Source: SZAS-7 sp964514655
GTDB taxonomy: Bacteria; Chlamydiota; Chlamydiia; Chlamydiales; FEN-1388
Direction: 5' to 3'
Assembly (NCBI GenBank): GCA_964514655.1
Contig: CAZEQY010000023.1
Location: forward strand, 1 to 38,265
DNA length: 38,265 nucleotides
Part shown: positions 15,986 through 24,800 of the stretch, in pieces
Layout of the letters: the number at the start of each line of letters is the position of its first letter
Position numbering within the stretch: position 1 is the stretch's first letter
Notes under the pieces: generated by a model
The model's database searches: none
What the model saw: only the letters and a program-made list of their open reading frames with translations
What the model was told of the DNA's origin: nothing
Translations under genes and position numbers: made by a program

Positions 15986-16111
15986 CCTCTCGATCTCTGC
16001 GTTAAAAATAAATCACACACGTTTGCTTAAATTAGGTATAAAGCATTTTCTCATAAGGATTTGTGATTTTTTTAACGCAGAGATCAAAAGAGGCGCAAAG
16101 AACACAGAGAA
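15986..16111. repeat. Palindromic dispersed element, copy A
   Basis: An inverted repeat with arms at 15995-16017 and 16062-16082 (CTCTGCGTTAAAAA and complement) and shorter outer CCTCT/AGAGG arms at 15986-15990 and 16089-16093. Both the arms and the central loop closely match copy B at 32321-32468, so this is a dispersed element and not a chance hairpin. The left outer arm is shortened compared with copy B. It occupies most of the 308-nt gap between the SWIM and SH3 genes; the rest (16112-16282) holds only the hairpin at 16179. Confidence 0.8.
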
Positions 16112-16178
16112 AGAGGGCTTTTGTAAGCAGAAAAGCAAAATAGTTCACCCTTCGTCGCCCTCCTCTTTTTTCCTTTTT

Positions 16179-16199
16179 CGCGATCTTCGCGATTTTTTT
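16179..16199 (+). terminator. Possible terminator
   Basis: A short CGCGA-TCT-TCGCG hairpin is followed by a run of seven T. It could end transcripts from the SWIM gene, although it may instead be part of the adjacent repeat. Confidence 0.4.
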
Positions 16200-16282
16200 A
16201 TGAAGGCTCCAATCACATCTTGTCGGAAATAGGTTTGGCACTTACAATGAGAGCTTAACATATTTGCACAAGGTTGTTTCTC

Positions 16283-17419
16283 ATGCGTTTTGCAACTCTC
16301 TTAGCCACAGTATTATTTGTTCAACAAGTTCCATCACTTCAAGCAAACGAATCAAGCCAAAGCCATAGTCGCTTTGAGGCGTTTACCGGTAAAGTCACGG
16401 GCCACAATGTTCGCATGCGCTTGCAACCAAACCTTGATGCACAGGTATACAAAGAGCTAGATAAAGATGAGCTCTTGCTCGTTACCGGCGTGGTTGATGA
16501 TTTTTATGCATGTATGCCTCCAAAGGGGCTTAAGGGCTATATTTTTCGCACATATGTTCTTGACGGAGTTGTAGAAGGCACAAACGTATTTGTTCGCCTT
16601 GGTCCGGATCGCACAAGCCCAGCTGTCGCACAGCTTAATAGCGGCGATGCTGTAAAAGGCAGCGTTGCTTCTCAAAATAACAAGTGGCTCGAAATACAGC
16701 TGCCAGAAGATGTTCGTTTCTATGTTGCAAAAGACTATGTACAAAAAGCGGGCAACGTAAACTACTACGCAGAACAAGAAACAAAGCGACAAGACGCCTT
16801 TAAAACACTTAATACACTAGAAGCTACCCTTGATGCTGAACTTGAAAAGCCCTTTGCAAAAATCCAGCTTGCAAAGATCTCTGAAGAGCTAAACCAGTTT
16901 ATACGCGACCATAAAGATATGCCACAGGCTGTTTCGCAAGCTGAAGCCATGATCTCTCGCATGCAAGAAATTTACCTTACAAAAAGTGTAGCACTAGCTG
17001 ATGCTCCAGCTCCGGTACAAGAAAAAGCAGCACCAGAAAAACAAGTAGCCGCTATTCAGCCTCCAGCACCAGCAAGACCAATACACTCTACACTCTCTTG
17101 GCAAAGTCAAGAAAATGCCTATGTCCAAAACCTCATTGCAGATGGCACAGTAGAAACAAGTGAATCCTACTACGAAGAAGAGCTTAAAAAAGCATCTACT
17201 TTGCACGGCACAATAAAGCCCTACAACAGCTTTATCAACACACGCCCTGGCGACTTTGTGCTCCTTAACCTCAAAACAAACTTGCCAATTGCTTACCTTT
17301 ATAGCACAAAAGTAGACCTTACTGCGTGGGTGAATAAGCCTGTTACGATTTGGGTGTCAGAACGACCAAACAACAACTTTGCTTTTCCTGCCTACTTTGT
17401 TCTTCAAGTAGAAGAGTAA
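16283..17419 (+). CDS. Secreted protein with two bacterial SH3 domains
   Basis: A 378-residue protein with an N-terminal signal peptide (MRFATLLATVLFVQQVPSLQ). Two tandem SH3b-like domains follow: one at about 35-95 (VTGHNVRMRLQPNLDAQV ... KGLKGYIFRTYV) and one at about 98-160 (TNVFVRLGPDRTSPAV ... FYVAKDYV). Next are a predicted coiled-coil or helical segment (about 170-235), an Ala/Pro-rich linker near 240-265, and a C-terminal domain of unknown type. SH3b domains usually bind peptidoglycan or envelope proteins, so an envelope role is inferred. The ATG at 16283 has AAGG upstream; a TTG at 16274 is less likely. Six nucleotides separate it from comM. Confidence 0.8.
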   Translation: MRFATLLATVLFVQQVPSLQANESSQSHSRFEAFTGKVTGHNVRMRLQPNLDAQVYKELDKDELLLVTGVVDDFYACMPPKGLKGYIFRTYVLDGVVEGTNVFVRLGPDRTSPAVAQLNSGDAVKGSVASQNNKWLEIQLPEDVRFYVAKDYVQKAGNVNYYAEQETKRQDAFKTLNTLEATLDAELEKPFAKIQLAKISEELNQFIRDHKDMPQAVSQAEAMISRMQEIYLTKSVALADAPAPVQEKAAPEKQVAAIQPPAPARPIHSTLSWQSQENAYVQNLIADGTVETSESYYEEELKKASTLHGTIKPYNSFINTRPGDFVLLNLKTNLPIAYLYSTKVDLTAWVNKPVTIWVSERPNNNFAFPAYFVLQVEE

Positions 17420-17425
17420 GCACTC

Positions 17426-18937
17426 GTGGCACTTGCTCGACTTGTATCCGGGGCCTGTGTAGGCCTCGAAGCACTTCGCGTGGAAATTGAAGTCGATACT
17501 GTCGAAAGTGATAAGCCCTTTTTAGTCATTGTCGGATTGCCAGATGCCGCCGTTCGCGAGGCAAAAGACCGCTCTCTTACAGCCCTAAAAAATTCCGGCT
17601 GCGATATATCCTCTGTCGGCTGCACGGTAAACTTAGCTCCGGCAGACCTCAAAAAAGAAGGTAGCGCATATGACCTACCTATAGCTATAGGGCTACTTTC
17701 TAATCTGGGCATAGTAAAAAAAGACCTCCTTTCAAAGTACCTGATAGTAGGAGAACTAGGTCTTGGCGGCGATACAAGGCCAATAACTGGGGCTTTAGCC
17801 TATGCAAATCTTGCAAAAGAGCTCAAGCTAAAGGGCATACTACTTCCCGCTGCAAATGCTGCTGAAGCTGCTTTAGTGCCGGGTATTGATGTTATAGCAG
17901 TAAGCTCGCTACAAGATGCCACCCAGTTTTTTACTGGAAAAGGCGAAAAACTCGAACCCTACAAGCCTCATTCTAGCCCGAAAACTAGAGCTCCTCTTGT
18001 TGACTTTTCTGAAATTCAGGGTCAAGTACAAGCTAAGCGCGCTCTAGAAATTGCAGCAAGCGGCAATCACAATGTGCTGCTCTCTGGCCCGCCAGGAACA
18101 GGAAAAAGCCTACTCGCAAAGGCACTCATTGGCATTATGCCGCCCTTATCGTTTGATGAAGCTCTTGAAGTTACAAAGATATACTCTATAAGCGGACTTT
18201 TGCAGCATGCAAGTCTCATAGAGTCGCGCCCCTTTAGATCCCCACACCATACAGTAAGCTATGCAGGCCTACTTGGAGGCGGAAGCTCACCTCGTCCGGG
18301 AGAGGTTGTTCTAGCTCATCATGGCGTGCTCTTTTTGGATGAGCTGCCGGAATTTTCTCGAAGTGTACTTGAAGCACTTCGTCAACCACTAGAAGATCGC
18401 ACTATAACAATAAGCCGCGCAAGTAGTTCAGCAAAATTTCCTTGTTCGTGCCTGCTTATTGGGGCCATGAACCCCTGCCCTTGCGGGTATTTAGGCCATC
18501 CTGAAAAGGCCTGTCGCGACACAAAGCTGCAAGTTGATCGCTACCAAAAGAAAATATCAGGCCCACTTTTGGACCGAATTGACCTTCATGTCTGGGTAAC
18601 TGCCGTTCCATCTAAAGAACTTGTGAACATGAGCGCGCAAGAAAGTTCTCAAGCTATCCTTGAGCGAGTAACAGAAGCAAGAAGCCGACAATACGCACGC
18701 TTTAAGAAAAATAAAACAAACGCCGAAATGACAACCAAAGAGCTCCAATCGCTCATCCCAACAAATGGCAAAATCAAAGATCTAATTATAGAAGCAATGG
18801 ATAGCTTTCACATGTCCCTTCGCCAGGTGCATCGCGCCCTAAAAGTGGCCATTACCATCCAAGACCTTGCCCAATCGGAAACTCTAGAAGAAGAACACCT
18901 CTTAGAAGCTCTAAGTTTCAAACAACAAAGTAAATAA
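17426..18937 (+). CDS. comM: ComM / YifB family AAA+ ATPase
   Basis: A 503-residue AAA+ protein of the magnesium-chelatase-like ComM family. An N-terminal ChlI/Lon-protease-like domain (about 1-180) contains GLPDAAVREAKDR. The AAA+ core has Walker A GPPGTGKS (about 220-227), Walker B LFLDELPEF (about 301-309) and the family signature NPCPCGYLGHP near 349. ComM is a hexameric helicase promoting branch migration during natural transformation. The GTG at 17426 gives the family's usual N-terminus (MALARLVSGACVGLEA). It is probably cotranscribed with the SH3 gene. The last codons reappear as a stray fragment at 26249-26278. Confidence 0.95.
   Translation: MALARLVSGACVGLEALRVEIEVDTVESDKPFLVIVGLPDAAVREAKDRSLTALKNSGCDISSVGCTVNLAPADLKKEGSAYDLPIAIGLLSNLGIVKKDLLSKYLIVGELGLGGDTRPITGALAYANLAKELKLKGILLPAANAAEAALVPGIDVIAVSSLQDATQFFTGKGEKLEPYKPHSSPKTRAPLVDFSEIQGQVQAKRALEIAASGNHNVLLSGPPGTGKSLLAKALIGIMPPLSFDEALEVTKIYSISGLLQHASLIESRPFRSPHHTVSYAGLLGGGSSPRPGEVVLAHHGVLFLDELPEFSRSVLEALRQPLEDRTITISRASSSAKFPCSCLLIGAMNPCPCGYLGHPEKACRDTKLQVDRYQKKISGPLLDRIDLHVWVTAVPSKELVNMSAQESSQAILERVTEARSRQYARFKKNKTNAEMTTKELQSLIPTNGKIKDLIIEAMDSFHMSLRQVHRALKVAITIQDLAQSETLEEEHLLEALSFKQQSK
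18911..18937 (+). repeat. 3' tail of comM, source of the copy at 26249
   Basis: The 27 nt CTAAGTTTCAAACAACAA through the stop codon TAA closely match 26249-26278, where one base differs and an extra GTA-like insertion precedes GTAAATAA. Here the sequence is coding; there it is intergenic. Confidence 0.6.
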
Positions 18938-19060
18938 GAGGATATGAAAAATGTCCACTTACCTATGCGCTTTACCTCTTCTGTAAAAACTTTGGCTTGA
19001 GAGAGTTGTGTAGGCCGCTTGCATCGTCCGTTTACTCTGTAAAACCCCCTAAATTTCTTC

Positions 19061-19089
19061 TTGACATTTCATTGGACACGGGGTAGTTT
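19061..19089 (+). promoter_or_regulatory. Probable promoter of the beta-helix gene
   Basis: A perfect TTGACA (19061-19066), a 17-nt spacer and TAGTTT (19084-19089). The -10 is weak. A leader of about 30 nt ends with AAGGAAGG (19113-19120) before the ATG at 19126. Confidence 0.55.
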
Positions 19090-19125
19090 TAGGTTTTATT
19101 TATTTTTCTCAAAAGGAAGGTGGCC

Positions 19126-21375
19126 ATGCACTGGTTTTTTTCAAAAAACAACTTGTTATCCGTATTTTCGTTGCTGACTCTCTGTACAACGTCTTTAGCA
19201 TACGCTAAAGATGATTCCTGTTGCAAAAACGTCAAAAAAGAGCTCAAAAGACTTGCAAAAGGTCATGAGCCAAAATGTTGTGAGTGCATACCTATCTGCC
19301 AAAAAAAGATAGATAGAAAAGGTGGCACCCTCATTCTAAAAAAATCTGGTAATTACGCCCTCACAGGGGATGTGACGGGGACTATTGTTGTCGCAGCAGA
19401 TAGCGTATGCATAGATTTATGCTGCCATACACTAAGTGCCGGAGGAAGGGCAAGCGCCATCATTGCAAATGGACACGAGGCATTAAAAGTATTTAACGGC
19501 CGCATTATCAATGCTCAAGATGCTGCAATTTCGGTGGAAAATTATAGCTCCGCAGAGCTTTATAACCTTACCATGAGCGGTAATGCTCTTGATGCCATCC
19601 GCGAAAGAAATTCAGAAGATCTAAACGTGCATGACGTAAACTTCATCAACGACAATAGCAGCGAGCGTGCCCTGCTTATGGACACATGCAACAATATTAT
19701 TGTCAAAAATTGTAATGCTTCAGGCTTTTTGAGTACGATTGGTGCTGTTATCGAGTTTGATAGTTGCCAGAATGGATCCGTGCGAGATGTTGATGTGACA
19801 AATAACACCAAGACGCAAAGCTCAACGACTGGCTCATTTGATACTAGCACTATGTTTGTAGGGCTAAATTCTTGCACAGGTATTGAGTTATCGAATGTAA
19901 AGGTAAACAATAATACCATAAGACAGGTAGAAGGTAATCGCTTTGCTGGTATTGGATTTATGTTTTCCGATACCTGTTCAATGCACCGATGCCAAATAAG
20001 CAATAACACGATTGCTACTAATGTTGCAGGGGAACTCTATCGAATGCTGTTTATTGGAAGTTCTAGCAACATTACTGTTACAGAATGTCAAGCAAACAGC
20101 AATACTGCTGCTACATTGCTCGGATATTTACGTGGATTCAGCCCTTTTGAATCAAGTAACTTAGTGTTTGATGGATGCCAAGTAAATAATAACTTTGCAG
20201 AGGCGGTAGACAGCAATTTCGATGGAGGAATTGTTGGTATTTGGCTCCAGACTAATGGAGTTGGAATAGTTGAAAATACTGTAATTCGCAATTGCCAAGT
20301 AAATTTTAATACTATCGCAGATGGTGGTGCTGGTAGGGTGAGTGCCGAGGCAGTTATTGCAGGCATATCACTTCAAGGCAGTGGAATTATTGATCATTGC
20401 CAAGTCAATAATAACTCTATTGGGACAACTGATGCTATCCAGTATGTAGAGGGACTTATACTATATGGGCCATTGGTCAAAGACATTGTTGTATCAAATT
20501 CTAGTTTTGATAATAACATCGGTGGAGAGGTCGGCGCAGGAATCGTAGTGCTTACATATACTGATGGCGGTGACAACGAATTCAACACAACTATTAGCAA
20601 CTGCTCTGCAAGCTCCAATCAAGGTATTGGAATTTGGCCAGGAAAATTTTTCGAGTTCGGACCTGATAGTTCGCTGCTTCGTAATCTGAAGATTGTTGAT
20701 TGCGTATGCAATAGAAATGGAAGCGAGACGTTTGATTCTGCAGGTATTTTTATTGATGGTATAGAAGGCTTTGATACAGTATCTAATATACTAATCAAGA
20801 ATTGCCAAGTCAACGACACATTCTCAGGTGTGTCTGCAGCGGGTATTAGGGTTCGCGGTGCAACTAATGTGGTAGTTGAAGATACGAATGTATTTGCTAC
20901 TGTGGGTTCTGATACTTCAGTTCCTGCCCATGGCATATTGTTTGACACAGTACAAAATTCTAAGATCATCCGCACACAGGTGCATGGCAACCAAAATAGC
21001 GGCATAGAGCTTGTTGGAGACAATAGCACCGTTGCCCTTATCGAAGTTGTCGCAATGGATAATGACGTAGGCGTACATTTTGCTGCTAATTCAACCTTTG
21101 ACTGCAGCTTAGTTCAGGATTCTAGAGCCTTGAACAATGCAACTGCCGGATTCAGCTATGAGCCTGCAACGCTTACAACTACGTTTATCGGTAACGAATC
21201 GCAGTGTAATGGAGAATGCGTAGACTTTAACTATGATAACTTAAACACACGCATCAACTTACAAGAGCTTAGCTGGACAAATGGAGCAATCACCAATGTA
21301 AATCCAGCTGTAGGTCAAGCGGCAATAGGCGCGCGCTTTACCAACATAAGAGGTCCAGGGGCATCTTGTGATTGA
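19126..21375 (+). CDS. Secreted right-handed parallel beta-helix protein
   Basis: A 749-residue protein with an N-terminal signal peptide (about residues 1-27, ending near SLAYAK). A Cys-rich, basic segment (about 30-60, five or more Cys) follows, then a long series of roughly 20-35-residue coils with a recurring core such as NCQVNNN / DGCQVNNN / ECQANSN, typical of PbH1 parallel beta-helix repeats. At least a dozen coils are visible from residue 80 to 690. Asn stacks and a regularly spaced Cys on successive coils suggest a Cys/Asn ladder inside the helix. Such folds serve polysaccharide lyases or adhesins; no lyase active site is recognisable. The ATG at 19126 was chosen for the AAGGAAGG 5 nt upstream. 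It has its own promoter and terminator. Confidence 0.85.
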   Translation: MHWFFSKNNLLSVFSLLTLCTTSLAYAKDDSCCKNVKKELKRLAKGHEPKCCECIPICQKKIDRKGGTLILKKSGNYALTGDVTGTIVVAADSVCIDLCCHTLSAGGRASAIIANGHEALKVFNGRIINAQDAAISVENYSSAELYNLTMSGNALDAIRERNSEDLNVHDVNFINDNSSERALLMDTCNNIIVKNCNASGFLSTIGAVIEFDSCQNGSVRDVDVTNNTKTQSSTTGSFDTSTMFVGLNSCTGIELSNVKVNNNTIRQVEGNRFAGIGFMFSDTCSMHRCQISNNTIATNVAGELYRMLFIGSSSNITVTECQANSNTAATLLGYLRGFSPFESSNLVFDGCQVNNNFAEAVDSNFDGGIVGIWLQTNGVGIVENTVIRNCQVNFNTIADGGAGRVSAEAVIAGISLQGSGIIDHCQVNNNSIGTTDAIQYVEGLILYGPLVKDIVVSNSSFDNNIGGEVGAGIVVLTYTDGGDNEFNTTISNCSASSNQGIGIWPGKFFEFGPDSSLLRNLKIVDCVCNRNGSETFDSAGIFIDGIEGFDTVSNILIKNCQVNDTFSGVSAAGIRVRGATNVVVEDTNVFATVGSDTSVPAHGILFDTVQNSKIIRTQVHGNQNSGIELVGDNSTVALIEVVAMDNDVGVHFAANSTFDCSLVQDSRALNNATAGFSYEPATLTTTFIGNESQCNGECVDFNYDNLNTRINLQELSWTNGAITNVNPAVGQAAIGARFTNIRGPGASCD

Positions 21376-21387
21376 TCTCTAACCAAA

Positions 21388-21427
21388 CAAAAAACCCCAT
21401 TTCAAACCCTTGAGATGGGGTTTTTTT
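21388..21427 (+). terminator. Terminator of the beta-helix gene
   Basis: An A-rich lead, then CCCCATTTCAA / TTGAGATGGGG (11 bp with one G-T) around an ACCC loop, followed by seven T. A textbook intrinsic terminator 13 nt after the stop codon. Confidence 0.92.
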
Positions 21428-21433
21428 GCGTCT

Positions 21434-21510
21434 GAAGGATAGGAAGAACAAGCAACCCGACCCACTTTCTCCAGGGGGAAGGTAGGTCAAAAAAAAATGA
21501 AATGGGGTCA
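21434..21510. repeat. Repeat module R1, copy 1
   Basis: This 77-nt segment, from GAAGGATAGGAAGAACAAGC to GGGGTCA, is repeated at 24687-24763 with few differences. It contains an imperfect hairpin GACCCACTTTCTCC / GGGGAAGGTAGGTC. Its last three bases supply the stop codon of the nucleotidyltransferase gene on the minus strand, so the element was probably inserted at, or grew up against, that gene's end. Confidence 0.75.
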
Positions 21511-22284
21511 AGCAAAATCGCGTAAATACTCTCTAAAGAACAGCACGATCTTTTGTTTATTATCATAAAACCGTGGCAAGAGCTCGTCTAATAAAACAAA
21601 GAGGTCCTTTGGCACGTATTTAAGGGCTTTTAACTTGTGTTCGGTGCGCTTAGATGCTGGGTCATAGACGTCGTTATTGATAAAGAGGAGCTGAAGCATT
21701 GCATCAAGTGCTCGCTCTAAGAAAAATAGGTACGCGAGAATGCCAATATTCCGTTTAGCACAGTCCTCAAGGTCATCTACGGTTTCTTTAAGCTTGGGCA
21801 AAAATTCGACAATAATTGCTTGCTTAAGAGCGATCGGGATTGGCCGAATCATCGACCTGCAAGTGTCGATAAACCCTTCTTTATCATACAGTACTTTACA
21901 GCTCTCAAATAGACCCAAGAGGGTATAGGGGCGAAAGGCAAAGTGAATGTCGTGATTGTTTATGAGTTTGTCAACAACATCAAGTACTCGGGCCTTGCTG
22001 TTGTAGCCAATTTCTATAACCTGGCCCTCAACCTCGATGCGGTCATTAACAGGCGACCAAAAAGTATCCCACTCCCCTGCCAGCTTTTTATCAATCTCCA
22101 GCACTTTTGCTTGGCTATAAGCAGTCTTCCTCGCCCTCTCATCAGGTATCCTATCCGGCATAAGCACTAACAGGTCAATATCAGAAGCTGCATCATTGCT
22201 CCCATCTGCATACGAGCCATAACAGACTATAGCTACTGCCCCTAAGTGCGTGGCGAGACCATTAGTGATGGTGTTGATGTTCAT
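21508..22284 (-). CDS. Nucleotidyltransferase-domain protein
   Basis: A 258-residue protein with a DNA polymerase beta-type nucleotidyltransferase domain: GSYADGSNDAASDIDLLV (residues 23-40) with the metal-binding pair Asp35 and Asp37, and a plausible third carboxylate in the following strand. The C-terminal half is helical and charged, as in aminoglycoside- or substrate-adenylating enzymes and HEPN-type partners. The target is unknown; it could modify a small molecule, a tRNA or a protein. It is flanked by repeats on both sides, and its stop codon is in the R1 repeat. A short spacing from TATTCT to the ATG suggests a very short leader. Confidence 0.75.
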   Translation of the reverse strand: MNINTITNGLATHLGAVAIVCYGSYADGSNDAASDIDLLVLMPDRIPDERARKTAYSQAKVLEIDKKLAGEWDTFWSPVNDRIEVEGQVIEIGYNSKARVLDVVDKLINNHDIHFAFRPYTLLGLFESCKVLYDKEGFIDTCRSMIRPIPIALKQAIIVEFLPKLKETVDDLEDCAKRNIGILAYLFFLERALDAMLQLLFINNDVYDPASKRTEHKLKALKYVPKDLFVLLDELLPRFYDNKQKIVLFFREYLRDFA

Positions 22285-22350
22285 AATTCACAAGAATACA
22301 GTGTAAACTCTAATAAATGCAATGTAAGCACTACTATGAATTGGGGTCAA

Positions 22351-22454
22351 AAATGGGGGCAGGCCGGACAATAGGACATTTTATTAAGGCTAACCCTGCG
22401 GACAGACGATTATTTGTAAATCCTAATATCCTATTGTCCGGCCTGCCCCCATTT
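22351..22454. repeat. Palindromic repeat R2 with perfect 26-bp arms
   Basis: Arms at 22351-22376 and 22429-22454 are exact reverse complements (core GGCAGGCCGGACAATAGGA). The preceding GGGGTCAAAAATG and the left arm reappear, slightly changed, at 24757-24800. It lies between the nucleotidyltransferase and the 3' end of the LysR gene, which are both on the minus strand. A frame read through it at 22317-22643 is not a gene. Confidence 0.85.
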
Positions 22455-22481
22455 CTGCCTTTGCATGAAAAGCCTTTGGCC

Positions 22482-23318
22482 TTACTTCCGAATGAGCTCA
22501 ACAAACATCTTAGCATTGCGGGGGAGGTCTTTTTTGTCGGACCAAATGGCGATGATGGTGTAGGGGATTGTGGGAAACTTGATTTGAGCAGCCTTGAGTT
22601 TGTGTTGCTTGGCGACATAGTCTGGCAGTATGCCTATACCTAAGCCTTGCTGCACCATATTAGCAATAACTTCCCAGCTAAGGACGGCTACTGTTGGGGG
22701 AATTTTTTGGCCGCTTGCTTTAAGGTGCTGCAAAATTTTGTGGTCTTCATTGGAGTCTTCGCTGATGATTAATCGGTCGTTTGCACCTTTAGGGCCCTTG
22801 TAGAGGCGGTAATGGCCCTGCAAAATAGGTAGAGTGTTGAAGTTATCGGCATCGCCCTCTTTTGCCATAATGATACCAAAGTCAACTTCTCCAGAAGAGA
22901 CCCAATTTCGTATCACACCCGAATGGCCCAAACGCAATACTGGTTCCACGTCTGGATGCAGGCAAAAGAGCTTTTGGTAGTAGCTTGGAAGCAGGGCAAT
23001 AGCCATACTGTGGCTCATTGCAAAAGATAACTTGCCTTTATACACCCCTTCTTTTTCATTAAAAAGATCAGCAATATCAGAAAATATCGAAAGGATGCTG
23101 CTGCATTTTTCAAGCAGCAACTTCCCATCCGCAGTAAGCTCAAAGCGGTTTTTTCTATTCGAAACAAGTTTCTTTCCCAGTTCTAGTTCAAGCTTGTCTA
23201 TGCCCTGACTAACAGCCGATTGCGTCACAAAGTTTTCCGCTGCGGCTTTTGATATGCTGCCATGTGTGCCTGCACTATAAAAGTAGCGCAAGAAGTTCAT
23301 GTTAGGTAGGTGTTTCAT
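22482..23318 (-). CDS. LysR-family transcriptional regulator
   Basis: A 278-residue regulator. The N-terminal winged helix-turn-helix (about residues 7-66) has the LysR pattern SISKAAAENFVTQSAVSQGI followed by LELELGKKLVSR-like wings and LTADGKLLLE. The C-terminal effector-binding domain of the periplasmic-binding fold runs to the end (VLSWEVIANMVQQGLGIGILP near 220 is a typical hinge segment). The co-inducer is unknown. It starts at ATG 23318; the divergent unknown gene at 23426 is the likeliest target, since LysR regulators usually control their divergent neighbour. LysR proteins are scarce in reduced intracellular genomes, which fits an accessory origin. Confidence 0.92.
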   Translation of the reverse strand: MKHLPNMNFLRYFYSAGTHGSISKAAAENFVTQSAVSQGIDKLELELGKKLVSNRKNRFELTADGKLLLEKCSSILSIFSDIADLFNEKEGVYKGKLSFAMSHSMAIALLPSYYQKLFCLHPDVEPVLRLGHSGVIRNWVSSGEVDFGIIMAKEGDADNFNTLPILQGHYRLYKGPKGANDRLIISEDSNEDHKILQHLKASGQKIPPTVAVLSWEVIANMVQQGLGIGILPDYVAKQHKLKAAQIKFPTIPYTIIAIWSDKKDLPRNAKMFVELIRK

Positions 23319-23425
23319 AGGGCATCCATTATAGTTTAAGCAAATCTTATAGTCAATTTAAATAACTATAAATTTTAGTAAAAACGCATTCTTGGATATT
23401 CTTTAGTTTTAATATGAGGTTATCT

Positions 23426-24682
23426 ATGAATGTAAGTCTTACAAATAATCTACCTGTAGAATTCAGGGCAGAATCATGGTATGAAAAATCAATAAAGGGC
23501 ATACAAGCTGCGGAAAACAAGATTGATAATGTTGTAAGAGGGGTCTTAGCATCTGCCACAGCCTCGCTCGCGCTGCAGTTTGATCAGGCGTTGGCGTTTA
23601 TAAAAAGGCGCTTTGCTGATCTTGAACAGTTTAATACGTGGCTTGATGATACTGGAAATGGCAAGTGGTACTGGCGTCTTGCGACTTTTTTGTACAAGCT
23701 GCCAATGTGCACAGTTCGTGACATTATCGTGCTCCTGCATCAGATTATTAAGACCTGTCTTGCTCCTCATCATATACCCACTCGTGTCGCTATCATGCTT
23801 ATAGCGCTCGTAAGTGAGTTTGCCAAGCCAGAAACTTGGGCACACATGGGTGCAGGCACAGTTGGGTGTTGCCTAGGGCAAAGCGTATTTGGCAACCCCT
23901 TTGCTCTTGTCGGTTTTGGTATCGGAGTAGCGATGATGATAGGCGGTGCTTCTCTTGGTGCGCTAAAATCTGCACTTCAGACAGAAAGAGGAAGTTCCTT
24001 TCCACAGTATATGCAAAGCGAAATTCAGAAACTAGCATCAAGCCTACTTAAAGGCTTTATGATGGGACTAGTCATTGGAGGCATAGAAAAGGCATGCCGG
24101 GTAAAGCAGCAGAAGCTATGGGAAAAACAAAAAGAGACATTTATTCCTACTCAAGATGAAGCAGCCAAATTTGCTGAGCAGTTTTGTGCAGAACACGCCC
24201 TTCCTCCACCGGCAAGCGTTACAGTGGAAAACAACAGTATAAAAATCACATGTTGGGACGTTGATTATTGGCCGGAATCATGGTGGCATGAGCGCTTCCC
24301 ACAGCACTCAGAATCAGCTTTTGAGTTTGTGCGTAAAAAATTTCCCGATTTTACAACCAAAGTTTCAGATGATGAAAGGCTGAGATACCTCATTCAGAAT
24401 GTACAGCTAGAGTTGAAGCGCTCTCAAGCCACAGTGAGTGTGACAATTGATACGCTTAAGCATAAGTGGTTCTATGCAGATGACTATTCCTACTCCGGAA
24501 ACTGGGATTGTTGGAGCGCAAAAGTCCATCAAGACGTTCATACGTTTCCATTAAGCGATATCAAAGAGCATCATGGATTGACCTTTCCTTTGCCTCCTAA
24601 GCCCTATGAAAAAGAGCTTTTGGCATTTAATACATACTCAAAATTCCTGGCTGTTCCTGTAGCGATAGATCACCGCAACTGA
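23426..24682 (+). CDS. Unknown protein with Gly-rich hydrophobic segments
   Basis: I do not recognise this 418-residue protein. The first 110 residues are amphipathic and Trp/Leu-rich. A hydrophobic region (121-133) is followed by a Gly-rich hydrophobic stretch (141-180) and another short one (209-222), then a basic linker. A soluble C-terminal half contains WDVDYWPESWWHERFP near 275-290 and a YADDYSYSGNWDCW segment near 350. There is no signal peptide. The Gly-rich hairpin-like membrane part recalls effector or inclusion-membrane proteins of intracellular bacteria, but this is only inference. The ATG at 23426 has AGGT 5 nt upstream, better than the ATG at 23414. It is divergent from the LysR gene. 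Confidence 0.65.
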   Translation: MNVSLTNNLPVEFRAESWYEKSIKGIQAAENKIDNVVRGVLASATASLALQFDQALAFIKRRFADLEQFNTWLDDTGNGKWYWRLATFLYKLPMCTVRDIIVLLHQIIKTCLAPHHIPTRVAIMLIALVSEFAKPETWAHMGAGTVGCCLGQSVFGNPFALVGFGIGVAMMIGGASLGALKSALQTERGSSFPQYMQSEIQKLASSLLKGFMMGLVIGGIEKACRVKQQKLWEKQKETFIPTQDEAAKFAEQFCAEHALPPPASVTVENNSIKITCWDVDYWPESWWHERFPQHSESAFEFVRKKFPDFTTKVSDDERLRYLIQNVQLELKRSQATVSVTIDTLKHKWFYADDYSYSGNWDCWSAKVHQDVHTFPLSDIKEHHGLTFPLPPKPYEKELLAFNTYSKFLAVPVAIDHRN

Positions 24683-24686
24683 GCAT

Positions 24687-24800
24687 GAAGGATAGGAAGA
24701 ACAAGCACCTCGACCCACTTTCTCCAGGGGAAAGTAGGTCAAAAAATGAAACAAATGGGGTCAAAATGAAAAATGAGGTCAGGCCGGACAATAGGACATT
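24687..24800. repeat. Repeat modules R1 and R2 side by side
   Basis: R1 copy 2 (24687-24763) begins 4 nt after the stop codon of the unknown gene and keeps the GACCCACTTTCTCC hairpin. It is followed directly by a half copy of R2 (24771-24800, AGGTCAGGCCGGACAATAGG). The joined arrangement shows that the two modules belong to one repeat family. The remainder of the gap to 25009 holds a further hairpin at 24927 and no gene; a frame at 24685-24897 spans repeat sequence and is not supported. Confidence 0.75.

Noticed and set aside
15817..16030. Overlapping frames at the end of the SWIM gene
   Set aside because: They result from the C-rich codon use of the gene's end and run into the palindromic element.
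20150..20830. Repeated NCQVNNN-coding units considered as a CRISPR-like or tandem DNA repeat
   Set aside because: The units are irregular in length and diverge at DNA level while conserving amino acids; they are protein coils. No CRISPR array or cas gene is visible in the window.
19560..21029. Several long minus-strand frames opposite the beta-helix gene
   Set aside because: They are antisense shadows of the repetitive coding sequence, with no start signals.
22317..22643. An open frame spanning the R2 palindrome
   Set aside because: It is made of repeat sequence and the antisense of the LysR gene; no start signal or domain is present.
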